This document shows, piece by piece, positions 1 to 12,500 of a stretch of DNA of 64,000 bases; the stretch's first letter is position 1, and the number at the start of each line of letters is the position of its first letter. The DNA is from Chaetoderma sp. LZ-2023a. Taxonomy: Eukaryota; Mollusca; Caudofoveata; Chaetodermatida; Chaetodermatidae. The DNA is taken from positions 119,670,109 through 119,734,108 of the forward strand of contig CM067360.1 in the NCBI GenBank assembly GCA_034401795.1. The letters are read 5' to 3'. The notes beneath the pieces are model-generated. The model ran no database searches. It saw only the letters and a program-made list of their open reading frames with translations, and was not told the origin of the DNA. Both the position numbers and the translations under genes were made by a program.

Positions 1-770
1 GCCGACGCTGACGCAGTCGGATACACTTCACGGAGGAACTCCTTTAAAAAAGGCTTGCAAACCTCCATAAAAAACCGTGTGAAATAGCAGACTTTATTAA
101 TACAATACGAATACACACCTAACATATCAAAACAGTGCAAGCCAACATACTCTATTATCATATACCACAACCGTGGCATAACTACATAGCAAACATAATT
201 AATAAAGAGCTGATGAAATAACATTATTCAACAAAGCCATTACTATTTGCACACTGTGTAGTAGTAGGCCCAAATAGCTAACGAACAAGTGGTAAAGCGA
301 CTCAGCACTAATTAGCAGTAAGCTACTGCTACTCATTGACGCCATTGGGCCGATTCATGACCGGCAGGCTATGTAGATCATATGTAGTTTAACGTAGCAC
401 ACCGTATGGTACTAGTGGCAACTGGCTAGTGCAGCTCACCAACACGTGGCGAGCTGACTCCTCAATAGGTAGAAAAAGGTCACTCATTGACGCCAGTTAG
501 CCGATTCTTAAATGCCTGGCGGGCGTAGTAGCATTTATGCAATATAATGCACAAAGCAAAAGTATACACACTATGAATACATATATGGCGCTGAGGGTTC
601 ACGTTCTAAATTCACCTCATTGTAAGTTTTTGTTGCAAATTACCCTGAAACAAATACACCTACAGTAAACATTTACAACAGGACGCTAATTGTAAGATAT
701 CACACTCTGTTAACTTGAACATCGGATAACCTCCAGAATATGTACATAATACTCATTTGATATTTGATAC
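1..770 (-). mobile_element. 5'-truncated L1/Tx1-like LINE, 3' UTR only (copy B)
   Basis: This block is closely similar, base for base over most of its length, to the 3' UTR of copy A (919-1700, same strand) and to the reverse complement of the 3' UTR of copy C (55690-56475). On the minus strand it reads from about 770 down to the window edge. Its 3' end is the terminal stem-loop at 2-20, so the element probably ends at or just outside the window. The 5' end is truncated inside the 3' UTR and joins directly to the (TAG)n tract that follows copy A. It carries no coding sequence. Confidence 0.85.
2..20 (-). other. LINE 3'-terminal stem-loop (copy B)
   Basis: Read on the minus strand, CCGACTGCGTCAGCGTCGG can fold as a CCGAC/GTCGG stem, a bulged T, two further G-C pairs and a GTCA loop. 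The same hairpin ends copies A and C. It is a candidate recognition site for the element's reverse transcriptase; that role is inferred. Confidence 0.6.
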
Positions 771-799
771 TATTACTTCTGCTACTACTACTACGACTC

Positions 800-863
<64 letters not shown>

Positions 864-918
864 AACTACTACTACTACTACTACTACTACTATTACATTT
901 TTTTTCTTTTTTTTTTTT
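771..918. repeat. (CTA)n microsatellite plus T-rich run between two LINE ends
   Basis: About 120 bp of CTA/ACT units on the plus strand ((TAG)n on the minus strand), followed at 898-918 by a T-rich run. On the minus strand the order is end of copy A, A-rich tail, (TAG)n, then the truncated 5' end of copy B. The open frames across it are only translated microsatellite. Confidence 0.9.
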
Positions 919-928
919 GTTGAAAATT

Positions 929-946
929 CGACGCTGACGCAGTCGG
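929..946 (-). other. LINE 3'-terminal stem-loop (copy A)
   Basis: Same hairpin as at 2-20 and 56455-56473, with the outermost pair lost by one substitution (CGAA instead of CGGA on the minus strand). It is followed by an A-rich tail and then (TAG)n. Confidence 0.6.
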
Positions 947-1829
947 ACACACCTCGCGGAGGAACTCCTTTAAAAGAGGCTTGCAAACCCCCATAAAAAT
1001 CGGGTGAAATAGCAGGCTTTACTAATAGTATATGAATAACAATACAAACTTAACATATCAAAACAGTGCACGCTAAAATACTCTATTACCATATACCACG
1101 CCCATGGCATAACTACATATGCAAAATACTTATTAAAGAGCTGATACATAATATAATTCAACAAAGCCATTACTATGTGCACACCGTGTAGTAGTAGGCC
1201 AAAATGGAAAGCATAGTTACCCAATACGTGGTAAAGTGACTCATTAATAATTAGCAGTAAGTTACTGCTACTCATTGCCGCCATTGAGCCGATTTATGAC
1301 CGACAGGCTAAGTAGATCATATGTAGTTTAACGTAGCACACCGTATAGTATTGGGCCCAAATGGCGAGTGCAGCTCACCAACTAGTGGCGAGGCGACTCG
1401 TCAATAAGTAACAAAAGGTCACTCATTGACGCCAGTTCGTCAGTTCTTAAATACCGAGCAGGCGTAGTAGCCTTTATGTCGTACAATGCACACAGCAAAA
1501 GTATACAAACTATGACTATATGGATGGCGCTCACGGTTCAGAGTTTACATTTACTTCATTGTAAGTTTTTTGTAAATTACACTGGAACAAATACACCTAC
1601 AGTAAACATTTACAACAGGATGTTAATTGTATATATGTAAGATGCCATACTCTGTTAACCTAATGAATTCGAAAGTCGGTGCTCAATTGATATTTAAATA
1701 TACCGATTCCCATGGTTAGGTTATTCGTCAAAATTATCATCCCCTAAGACATTGAAATTTTAAAATTAACTCAATTAAATAAAATAAAATACCATATATC
1801 AATATACAACAAGCAGCGAGTGTTCTAGA

Positions 1830-4800
1830 TTATACGAGTTCTGCTTCTGCTATTTTTAGATATCCATGTTCAATTGATACGAGGCTAGTTTTGCACCATA
1901 TATCTTTAAATCCACTTTCTTTTCCATGTTCCACTAGCCTGTAAAATTCACAATGAATGCAGTTTAGCAACAATGATCGAAATATAGCTAGTATGGCTCT
2001 TTGGTGGTTGTTTCCTGTTTTATCTCTGACCTCTGAACACCAATGTTTCCAAATGGCCCACGCTCCTACAGATATCAGGGTTACTAACAATTCTTTCTCC
2101 TTGCTATTAATGATTCGTCTGATAGTTGAGCAATATTTGAACATAATTGTTTCAGCCAGTAATTTCACATATTTGATTCCAATTTAGCAAGGAGCATATT
2201 GATATATACCCAAAGGCATGTAGCTATGCAACACAGATGGTCTATTGTTTCCTCCTCGGTATTACATAATAACCACCGGTCTGTACTCGTTATTGTGCAC
2301 GTATAAGTCAGATGGCCGACCCATAGCCTTAGATGGAGTAATCGCCATGCCAGGTCCCGTGCGTTTGCTGGTAGACAAGGTAGATGCATTGTTTTCCACG
2401 CATTTTTCCGGTTCTTTGGCGTGCATCCTAAGGTGTTCCAATGCCTAGCTGCAACAGGAGTCTGTCTCCGTCTTTGCATTAGCATTCCATACAGGCTCTA
2501 GATGCCATGTTGTATTTGATATGCTCTGACTTAATACTAATGCTGGTTACAACATATCTCTGTTGCCACGTGCTTTCGGTAATTTGAACCATTCACCAGG
2601 CATTGCATTCTTTATTCTAAGAAATACGCGATGGGCATCAATATGCCTCATTGATGTTGCTCTTGCTACATCCTCCATCGCGATCTATTTGCGAGATTTT
2701 GGATTAACCTACTCACGTAAATATTGAATGCCATTTTTGGCCATAGAGGGCATTTATAATACAGCATCATTATCACGAATCAACTCGTTGCCCCACAGAC
2801 GTTGCTCTAAGGCATCTTCCCAACATCTGGGTTGTGGCATTGATCGTGTAAATATCTTTAACGCTTCGAGCTGTTCTTTATATACGTTTGGTATCTTCTG
2901 ATGGTTAGGTGGCAGTTTCTTGCACACAAATAAACAGTCTACTGGAAATGGATCGACGTACATTTGTAGAAGTGTCCTTGCAACACATGACCAAGATGAG
3001 TTTGAAGTGAGTAACTTATTCAAGAATTTCAGTTTTAGCGAAGCACACTTTGCTAAAACATTAACCAAATCCAGGCCTCCATCACGCTTTTCATTGGTGA
3101 GGATTGACTGTGACACTAAATGGGCTTTGTCCTCCAATAAGAAGGGCATAATTAACATGTTGCTCTTTGACTCTACTGATTTGGACATTTGAACTACAGA
3201 AGCGGTATACCACAGTCCAGATAAAATTAAATTATTTAGGACAACTGTCCTGCCAAATACAGTTAGGCGATGTTGTTTCCAATTTACCAATGCACACCTT
3301 ACCTTGGATAGCCTTTCTTCCCAGTTTATTATTACATCCTGTTCTCTACTAAAGCCTCTACAACTCTGTATGACATCATCTGACCAGTTAATATCCATAA
3401 CATTGTCAGTTCTGTCCTTCCAAGCACCCAAAAATAATCCGTTAGATGTGTCTCTATTGACGTTAAGCCTTGGTGCCTTTTGAACATCTGATAATACTCC
3501 ATTTAAAATTCTAAAATCAGAATCTTTACCTGCAAACACAGTCGTATCATCTGCGTATTGAGACACCTTTAGTGAGCTTTCTATGTCACGTATACATATT
3601 CCTTGAAAGTCATTACGTTGCCTCAATATGGCCCTGAACGATTCCATAGCTATGACGAATGGAAGCGGAGACAATGAGCAACCCTGTCTGACACCTCGTT
3701 CCAACACTACCTGTTCAGATAGATGATTATTTACTAAATAGCTAACTTGTTATATCAGTATATGAAACATTGACCCATTTAATACATCTGGAAGCAACGC
3801 CAATAGGGTCTAAGGACTTAAACAAGAAGTCCCATTCAAGTCTGTCAAACGCCTTCTCGTTATCAAGTGCTATTATTTGCTGCTGGAATGCAATCCTTTT
3901 CAACTAATTGAATAAGGTCTCGTATAAGCAATGTGTTCTTTATTCTCGTTCTTCCTGGTACAGAGCACGTTTGATCATCATCAATTACTTCGCCTAGGAC
4001 TGCTCCAAGTTTTAATCTTAGTGCCGGAGTAATAATCGTATAGTCTACACAGAGCAGCGAGATTGGTCTATAATTCTGTATTGTATTTGTCACCCCGCTT
4101 GCATATAAGCCGAACATATGCTTGAGCCATCGATGGAGGGAGGTGTCCTTGCTTAAAATGCTAGCTGCTATTTCTTTTAATACTGGACCACATATGTGCC
4201 AGAAATTTGACTGGAATCCCATGGCAGTCATGAGACTTTTCTAAATTCATAACTTTGAGAGATTTTGCCAAATCATCAATTGCTAGTGATTGGTCACAGC
4301 TTTTACGGCATGAATCTGGGCAGCTGTGTGCTATATTGGCTAAAATATCTCTAGTTGCAGCTTCATCACTTCCCTCCGAATCTGGACGTCTGTGCGTTAT
4401 ATTAGCTAAAACATCTCAATTTGCAGCTTCATCACTTCCCTCAGATTTATACAATGATTTGTAAAATTTGGATACTGTTTCCATCATCTCTGCATTTGAG
4501 GACACTGGTACACCATCATTAGTCTTCAGTGAGCGCATTCATTTCTCTATACCGTTTGGTTTTTCCAAGTTGCAAAAGTAACGTCTAGGCTTTTCGCCCT
4601 CGGTGTACATGTGTGCGCTTGTCCTATATTTTAGCCTCATCACACTGATATTGCTCTATTTCATTCAGTCTGCCTTTTAATTTAACTAATATTTTGTAAT
4701 AATTATATTCCCCATCATTAATTGTCTTATGCATTTTACACACCGACCTCTGAAGCACCTGTTTACGTGTTCACATTACTCGTGCTTTCCTGGTGGAATA

Positions 4801-5720
4801 CTGCCTTGAAATATATGTTAGGTCGGATTTGGCATCCGCCCACCAGTCTGTGATTCATTCATACACACTTTTCTTTTCATCCCAATGCCTCCAACCACTT
4901 TCTACACATTTGCGACAGCAACTATCCCGTAGCAACGCTACGTTGAGTTTCCAAAATGCATCTCCTCGTTTGATCCAGTCAACATTCTCTCTTGTGATGG
5001 AAAACATGTTGTGATCAGAGAAAGTTAATGGTTTTCTGTTAGTTTTACACATGTAAAATTTCAATGAGCGTTCTACACAGTGCCTGTCCAATATGGATGC
5101 TTTCTTTCCATCGGTTGAACACCAAGTAAAGTCCCTGCCCTCTGGCTTTTCAATCCGATAAATGTCTAACTTATATTCGCAGATGTGTTTCAAAATGTTA
5201 TGAGATGTGTCATTAAAATTAGACCTAGAGTTTCTGTCTTTAACCTCATCTAATATGCAATTAAAGTCACCGCCCAGAATTCGGTTTTCAGGCGTTCTGT
5301 CCTAACTTATTGTGGAAACATAATTTAACAATTCACGAAGGTGGCGCATAATGACACACCAAATTAAAAAATTGTCTTTAGTACATTCTTTGATAGACAA
5401 ATCCATCTACAATTTATACCTGGTGACGAGGATATAACGTAAACATAGTTGCGACACCGGGGCAGGATAAGAATGGGCACTCCCGCACTATTGTCTTGTG
5501 ATAAAGAATACAAAATCTGCCATTTTGAAATATGTTTGAGAGATTCAAAGACTTCATGTTTTTGAATGTTGGTCTCCTGTAGAAAAGCAATATCACCCCT
5601 TCCATTCTCTAATGCTTCCAGCAAGTGAAGCTGCTTGCTTTCGGTGTTTAATTATCTGCAATGTATGGTGCAGATAATCATAATGAGTAAAATGATGTTT
5701 ACAGCCGCCATTATTAGATT
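1830..5720 (-). pseudogene. LINE copy A ORF2 remnant: AP endonuclease and reverse transcriptase
   Basis: Decayed ORF2 in several frames. Endonuclease pieces at 5624-5364 (FLQETNIQ, the family's QET motif) and 5193-4855 (TFSDHNM, the SDH motif). RT pieces at 4231-3863 (NYRPISLLCVDYTIITPAL) and 3707-2754 (GVRQGCSLSP; QYADDTTVF with the catalytic Asp pair kept). The C-terminal Cys/His region is at 2485-2165 (CLLCNTEE-type, here LLCNTEEETIDHLC), and the C-terminus ends at 1830. In the family, the endonuclease nicks the target and the RT copies the RNA at the nick. Separate frames, internal stops and the duplication at 4313-4444 show it is dead. Order and sequence match copy C. Confidence 0.85.
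4313..4444. repeat. 66-bp tandem duplication inside LINE copy A ORF2
   Basis: Units 4313-4378 and 4379-4444 are about 80% identical and both contain TTGCAGCTTCATCACTTCCC. Copy C has one such unit (near 53020-53085), so this arose in copy A. It lies at the start of the RT region, just after the EN-RT linker. Confidence 0.8.
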
Positions 5721-5778
5721 AACTTGACTTGCTTTTTTTAGCTCGATTCTTAGACCATTTACCTATTTTTCCTGCGAA

Positions 5779-7079
5779 TTAAATGTTTCCTAGATCTACC
5801 ACAGACACATATTCATATTTGGAAATATCAGAATCATGGAGCAGTAGACGGTATTTAACGCCTCTCGGCGTTACATATGGCACTAACACTTCACGACCTT
5901 CTGATCGGTACATTACCATTTCATCTTTCATCTGTGAACACTGTGTTTGCATTGACACATCTGATTCTGCAATTGACATTGTGTCACCATCCATATAATT
6001 TTCTTCAATCTCAGATTCCGAGCTATGGTCTTCTTTTTGGCACGTATTGCTACTTGACTTACATTTGGCAGCAGCATCATTCCCCATAGCTGGAAGCTGG
6101 CTTAGATCAATCGGACTTAGCGGGAAATCGGCACAGCTTTCTGTTTTCTGTGACCTAAATTTTCTCTGTCCTAATATTAAGTCATCTTCTAAAGGGTAAT
6201 GATCTACGTTACTATCGTCATTCGTCTGCGTTCCATTTACATCCATAATAGGCCCCACCATATTTAGCTTAATTTCTGGGGTTAACGTTATTCCCTCCTC
6301 TAATCTTTCTATCTCATTTTCTGCAGTTAATTCAATAGGATGTGCTGCCTTTTCTGTCACCTTGGCCAATAATGGCTTGAAACTCGATGGTAGCTTCTGC
6401 AGCGATGTCATCAGAAACAGTTGTCTCAGGTGCATCCTTTAATGTAGGGGTGCGTACTTCTACTGTGGGTTTGTTTTTGTTGTTTGGACAGGGCCATTTG
6501 AAATGGCCAGTTGGCCCACAGGGCAAACATTTATTTCTATGTGGGCAATCTGCTGCAAGATGGTCAGTACTAAGGCAGATTCGACATTCTTTTATCTGCC
6601 CTCTATAACATAAGGGCAGAACAAAACTGCCACCAAGCGGCAATCTCTTTGGCAAAGGGCTATCCACTTTTGCAAACCAGATGCGCCTTACACCATTCTC
6701 CAAAGCGCTGTTAAACGGAAATGTTTCCCTTTCAATCGTCTGTACCTTACTTACCATGCTTGTTCAGTTCCTTCATGATTCGTCTATCTGGAATCGCCAA
6801 TGGAACTTTCAATTTAAATCACAACGTATCCGACTCGATTTCCTCCACATTACACTCTTCGCCTTTCACAACAAGGACCTCTTCTGACAGCTTCAGCTTA
6901 ATACTTTCATTCGCCACAGTCACATTCCATACAGTTTTAGTAACATTGATGCGCTCCTGCAAAATAGCAGGTCCCGTGCCAACGACGTCCTTTAACCCAT
7001 GATACACGTCGATAGCCGTGACACACCACCCCTTATTTGCTATTTTACGGCGTAGGGTACGTTTGTATGTGGCTGTCAT
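5779..7079 (-). pseudogene. LINE copy A ORF1 remnant: zinc-knuckle gag-like protein
   Basis: Three overlapping frames (7187-6819, 6757-6332, 6435-5779) together match ORF1 of copy C. The start is best placed at MTATYKR (7079) because copy C begins MATYKR; the upstream in-frame residues lie in the palindrome. The middle carries two zinc knuckles: CRICLSTDHLAADC (CX2CX5HX4C-like) and CLPCGPTGHFKWPC. The last 70 residues are acidic, then end VSVVDLGNI. ORF1 proteins of this group bind element RNA; that function is inferred from family. At least two frameshifts disrupt it. Confidence 0.8.
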
Positions 7080-7082
7080 TTG

Positions 7083-8652
7083 GATATTAAAGTTCTCATG
7101 TCCCGTTAAATATAGAGCGTTGGCATGATATATGAGATGCCTTCTGATTTCTATTGAATTTACCCAGCATGCTATGCCACCCACCATCCAACGCTACCCA
7201 GCATGCAATTTTCTGACTCCATAATCGTTGTAACTATTAGACGCCATATTCGTTTAGTCTATTGTCTGTATAGGTCAGGATTTCTCAAACAAAACCAACT
7301 CGCCTGCACGTGCAAATAGTCATTTCTCATCCAGCTCAGGAAGCATACGCATGCTCATAGGCCGTACTATTCACGGCAGTACATTCGACGGCATAGATTT
7401 CAATACTGCTCAGCGCAACTGTGCCAATTTCCAGAAGAAAATTAGAGAAAGCGTGTATATATATGTTGACAGTAATTTGCGTGCAAGTTATTGCTGTCAA
7501 TGACATCTACAACATTCAGTAAACGTATTGTCAAAATAATTATTAGGTAATTCGAGTTCTACATGGTACTGATTTGATACTAATTTGAATGGAACGTGTT
7601 GCTACAACACCTTTCAGTCGCTATGTTCTAAAATCATCATCATCCTAATTTTTACTCGACTCTCGCTACGGAGTTAAATAGCAATTTGACTAAGTTGTTG
7701 GTTTCTAAGGCACCACCAACATTGTCGAATTATTATCCACACACGTGTGGTCAATATATTGCTATTTAAGTAGAGCGTAGGCCTACACACGCTTTCTCGC
7801 CAAGAATGAACGCTTAGCAAACGGCGTGTATGTTTTGTTGACAGATGTGTGCATTTGTTTGTAATGCATTTATCAAACAGAAACGTACACACGGTAGCTA
7901 GGCGAAATATTTCCTTTGTGCAGGCAAAGCATGTTGTGGCCATATACTCACTCTCCTTATTTAGTAATACTGAGCGCCGTGTGATTCTATTGCCAACAAT
8001 TTGATAACGTTGTTGGCGCCTTAGTCAGAAACAACTTACAGTCAAATTGCTCTTCAATTCCGTAGAAAGTGTTGACTGAAAGTTATGATGATTATTTTAT
8101 AATATATAGATTGAAAGCTGTTGCAGCAACACATTTAAATAAAATGTGTGTCAAATATATAGCAGGTAGTAATTGCATTACATACTAATTATTTTGACAA
8201 CAATTTGAGTGAATGTTGGTGCTGTCATTGATAGCAATAATTTCACGCAAATTGTGGTCAATGTATATAAAACTGTTCTCCTATTTTCTCCTTGACATTG
8301 ACACACTGTCTCTGAACAGTAGTGAAATGCAGGCGGTCGATTGTACTGCCGTGAATGCGGCCTACGCGCATATGCTTACACTTCCAGAGCTGGGGGACAA
8401 ATGACTATTTGCACGTGCAAGCAGGTTGGTTTTGTTTGAGAAATCCTGGCTTGGACATACACTAGACTACACGAATATGGCGTCAAGTACTTACAACCAT
8501 AATGGAGCCAGGGCATTGCACGCTGGGTGACATTTCACGCCGGGTAGCATTATACGCTGGGTACATTTCACAGGCATCTCATAGCTCGTGCAAAAGTGTC
8601 TATATGTAATGGAACACGAGCGCTTTAACTGACAAAATATTTGACTGCCAAA
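7083..8652. repeat. Giant imperfect palindrome, arms ~780 bp
   Basis: The left arm (7083 to about 7853) is the inverted complement of the right arm (about 7856-8652), with essentially no spacer. Matching blocks: 7190-7300 with 8410-8530 (both contain GTTGGTTTTGTTTGAGAAAT, read outwards from the respective strand), 7370-7620 with 8090-8400, and 7670-7760 with 7950-8060. I estimate arm identity at 70-75% by eye. The left end stops within a few bases of the copy A ORF1 start. Alternatives are a foldback transposon nested in the LINE 5' UTR, or an inverted duplication of the 5' UTR itself. I see no coding sequence. Confidence 0.8.
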
Positions 8653-8997
8653 CCGCCAACTATAAAAGCTCCCCACGGCAAAGCATTGCTACTATTAGGA
8701 ACAGTCAAAATGAACAACGTAGAAGGGCCGAGTCTGGCCAAGCGAAAAAGAGAAATGCGTAGGCCCAGTATTCAGTAAAAATGGATAACCAGAGAGTCGA
8801 TTTCAGATTCCACTTTGAAAATACAAGTCACGATTGCGACCTCCTATAATCCAAAATATACAAACTGACAACAAATAATGAAACTATAGGAAATGCATGT
8901 AGGAAACCAACTGAATAAAATATATATGCATAAGCTTACTAGAATCTGGTAATACGAGTAGATAGCGTAGAGCTCAAAAGAACGTCTGCTCGCTTTG
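8653..8997 (-). mobile_element. 5'-terminal block of LINE copy A
   Basis: Read on the minus strand, the ~150 bp next to the (TAG)n tract align with the plus strand of copy C just after its (TAG)n (49736-49880), for example AGCTCT and, some 20 bases on, CCAG.TTCTAG. About 26 of 37 bases match in the best stretch. This supports placing the element's 5' end at the microsatellite junction. On the opposite strand a short frame starts at 8709 (MNNVEGPSLAKRKREMRR) but stops after 22 codons. Confidence 0.55.
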
Positions 8998-9000
8998 AAA

Positions 9001-9086
<86 letters not shown>

Positions 9087-9129
9087 CACTACTACTTCTA
9101 CCCCTACTACCCCTACTACTACTACTACT

Positions 9130-9167
<38 letters not shown>

Positions 9168-9168
9168 A

Positions 9169-9218
<50 letters not shown>

Positions 9219-9293
9219 CACAACCAATACCACCCCGCCACCACCATCACCATCACCACCACCACCACCACCACCACCACCACCACCACCACC

Positions 9294-9324
<31 letters not shown>

Positions 9325-9540
9325 CAACAACAACAAAACAGCTACAACAGCAAGACCAACACCAACATCATCAAGACCAATACCAAAAACACAAACACCA
9401 CAGCCGCCCCCACAACCACCCACCCCACCCAGCTACCGCCATCCCCATACCACTACCTACCACAACCACAGCCGCCGACGACGCCGCCACTGCCGATGAC
9501 AAGGCTACCAAGAACCACCATCTCCCATCAGCACCACCAT
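8998..9540. repeat. Compound microsatellite (ACT)n-(CAC)n-(CAA)n
   Basis: About 230 bp of ACT units, then a CCA/CAC run, a CAA run, and a low-complexity A/C-rich stretch with almost no G or T to about 9550. On the minus strand the first part is (TAG)n lying just 5' of copy A. The open frames across it (poly-Thr, poly-Val) are not genes. Confidence 0.95.
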
Positions 9541-9550
9541 CATCTCCAAA

Positions 9551-12500
9551 TATAACCATCGTTTACGTAAGATGCATTGGTAACTAAGCGCATTAATCTA
9601 GTATTCAGCGCTCGTCTCAAATATTGGTGGAGACAGAAGTTAGCCAACCTATCACATGACCCTTCCCATAGTCTGTGCAAATCACGATCAATGGCAACCA
9701 CTTAGGATTATTAGTATGAAAAGCAATTTATATAATTATGTAATATAGAACTTACACATAGTGATGCAATTCTATTCCAGACATTTACCAGTTGGGATAT
9801 TATTGGAATGGGTAACCCGACGATTCGAATGGTATCTCATCATGGATATGTACATAGAAAAAGCCGCCATATATACGTGCTTGCTAAAATCTATAAAATG
9901 CAATATCAAGTGACATAACACACAATGAAAGGTACAATGATCCTATCCCACATTAATATCCCCCTAAGAACTGACTTATAACAAAACAAAATAAACTTTA
10001 AATAATCGTTTCATATTTGAAATTGGCAGGCATTTACACTGATATGATGAACATATTCGAAACATGTATGGAAATTACAGTGGCTGTTGATTATTGTCAA
10101 CTCGCACTGGATGGAATCTGCGACAGCTTCCAGTAAAAGTAATTTCAAAATTGTCAACAGCTTCACATTGGTATTCATGTACCTATGCTCCCCGAACTAT
10201 TAGCAACAGTGTGTTCATGATTGTGATATATTCCAATTTATACACATTATAATATTACATAGAGTCAACTCGTTCACACATCATGCACACCAAACCTTTC
10301 AAATGTGTGACATGTTCACGTGTTTAGTTAGATATGGAAGGTCACATTATATATCCTAATGATCTAACCATCACGATGGACCTTTCCAATGTATCCATAG
10401 GCAGACACAGCACCCAGTGAAATGTGTTTCAAAATATGCAGCCTACGTGCAGACTATCTATGAAATGAGTGTTAGGGAGTACAGGTATCCATCAATCCCA
10501 ACATGAGGGATGTGTGGGTGGACCTTATCTAGGGATTAGCTTACTTTCACATGTTAACAATTTCTAATGTTCATTACAGTTTTCACAAGTCGTGATATTG
10601 CCAATATTGAATAATGCAACCATGCTTTCATTGTTATCAGAATCAAAACAGGCTAGCTATATATAAGAAATAATGCCCACAATACCACTCGACACCCATA
10701 TCACAACGCATTGTACATGATTCTACCGTGCACAGGCACATCACCACACTATTGCGTGGATTAGAGAACAATGGGTGTGTAGATTACATATTAAGTATAT
10801 TAACTACATATCTTTTCCATGGCATAGGCCGATTAAATTCGTCGACAGTAATCAATATAATATGTGGCGATTTTGATAGTGAAGCCATAGTTGCATCCCT
10901 CCCCGGTATAAAGCCTTTTCTCAAGTAGGCCTATCAGTTATGCATTTCCTATATAAACACATTATATATGCAGCCGCATGGTATCCACTCTCTTGTCGAA
11001 GTGATTTACGACCCTATGCCATAATCCTTTGATAAATTATAGTTTCGTGTTTATGTTGTTTTTTTATCATGGAGAATACGTGTGACATGCCATGACGGTT
11101 ATCTTCAACTGTACATAACGTGTTTCATCAAATGTTCTCGATGTCTGCAATGACAATTTCATGACAAATCTACCTCAGCAGTGATTTTCAGGAATGCTCA
11201 TTTGCAGGCCAAATGCACCATATGTTAGATATATTAAGAGTTGCCATTGGATTGACTGGTTTAATAACCGCGCCAGTCATTCCAGCATAAATTGTTCAAA
11301 AATAGTACTCTCTTCTCGTGCAAATGGACATTTCATTAGCGTGTATTAAAGCTTCCTGACTAAATTTAACCCTGAAAGGGTTAATAGTTTAGCACAGCAA
11401 TGTTCTTAAAGGTCAGTCAGATACATGCTACTTAGCTATTTCCCCCTATGGAATATTAAGTGATCTATTGCGATGCCGTAATAGTTGATCATACACACCA
11501 AACTATATTATCGTATGCAGGATTATGGTTTCCATGCGTGTTGTATGTGTTAAGTGTAGTGACTTGCAACATAGATTTGAATTGATATTGCCAATTACAA
11601 GCAAGCATTTTTAATGTTTTGATCTATACTCGGCTATTGACACATGGAGGCAGCCAACTGTCCACCAAATAATGGTATTAAAAGAATGCCACCATTGTCC
11701 TACAATGCATTAGCAGGCGATGTCCAGCATCTGGGCTCACACAGCGGTGCGAGTCAGTAAGTGTCCATTCTTTCATTGAGATGCACGCATCCTAGGTGGC
11801 ACAGCTCCTAAGAGATAGGACGATGATGGATGGACAATGTTGTCTATTGACCTCAGTCCAGATCAAAATGTCAAACGTAATGGTCGAATTTCTCCGCGTA
11901 TATCCACAGCTATTTCAGGTTAGCCATACAATACACATTAACTGCAAGTGCTTGTGTTTTTGCATAATCTCAAGCAATATTTACGACGTTTTTGGTATAA
12001 AGAAAGATCACGTACCCGTGTACACGATAACCTGAGGGCAAATATTATCAGATAGTCCATTTTTAATATTTCACTGCTATTATGGAAAATCTCTTAACTG
12101 CTATGGCAACTCATTTAGAATGGTGTTAGTTATGTGCACATGTGTCAATTTATTAAAGAAACATATACATCAAATGATAGCAACACGTGCAATCAGTTGA
12201 GTTCAATACTATTATTTTAATGTGAGCAGTGATGGTTTGCTAAGCGATTATATCCGGGACGTTTGATGGATTTGCTAAGCGATTATATCGGGGAATGTTG
12301 ATAAAGATAATATAGCCGCTTTACCAATAGGAGATATATCTCTGCACATTGAAATCACCAACCTGAAGCATCCATTATTTAATTATCTATAGCCGCTGTG
12401 TACAATCCATCTATATTTGAATGAACAATACTTATTTACAATTATTTGCTATTTTTTACCCCGGTGCATACTTGGGTGATAAGTTACTAATCATTAATCA

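Larger units (their letters stand above)
919..8997 (-). mobile_element. L1/Tx1-like non-LTR retrotransposon, nearly full length (copy A)
   Basis: On the minus strand this holds a 5' UTR (8997-7080, containing a large palindrome), a gag-like ORF1 with zinc knuckles (7079-5779), an ORF2 with AP endonuclease and reverse transcriptase (about 5720-1830), and a ~0.9-kb 3' UTR ending in a stem-loop at 929-946. ORF1 and ORF2 align throughout with copy C at 50425-55569. Frameshifts and stops make it inactive. It is flanked on both sides by (TAG)n in the same orientation relative to the element (771-897 and 8998-9230). The assignment to the L1/Tx1 group rests on the zinc-knuckle ORF1, the RT motif order and a Cys/His-containing ORF2 C-terminus. 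The exact clade needs a tree. Confidence 0.8.

Noticed and set aside
753..996. Open frames of poly-Val / poly-Thr
   Set aside because: Translation of (CTA)n, which has no stop in the frames concerned; not a gene.
8844..9555. Frames of 129 and 186 codons
   Set aside because: Low-complexity translation of (ACT)n, (CAC)n and (CAA)n arrays.
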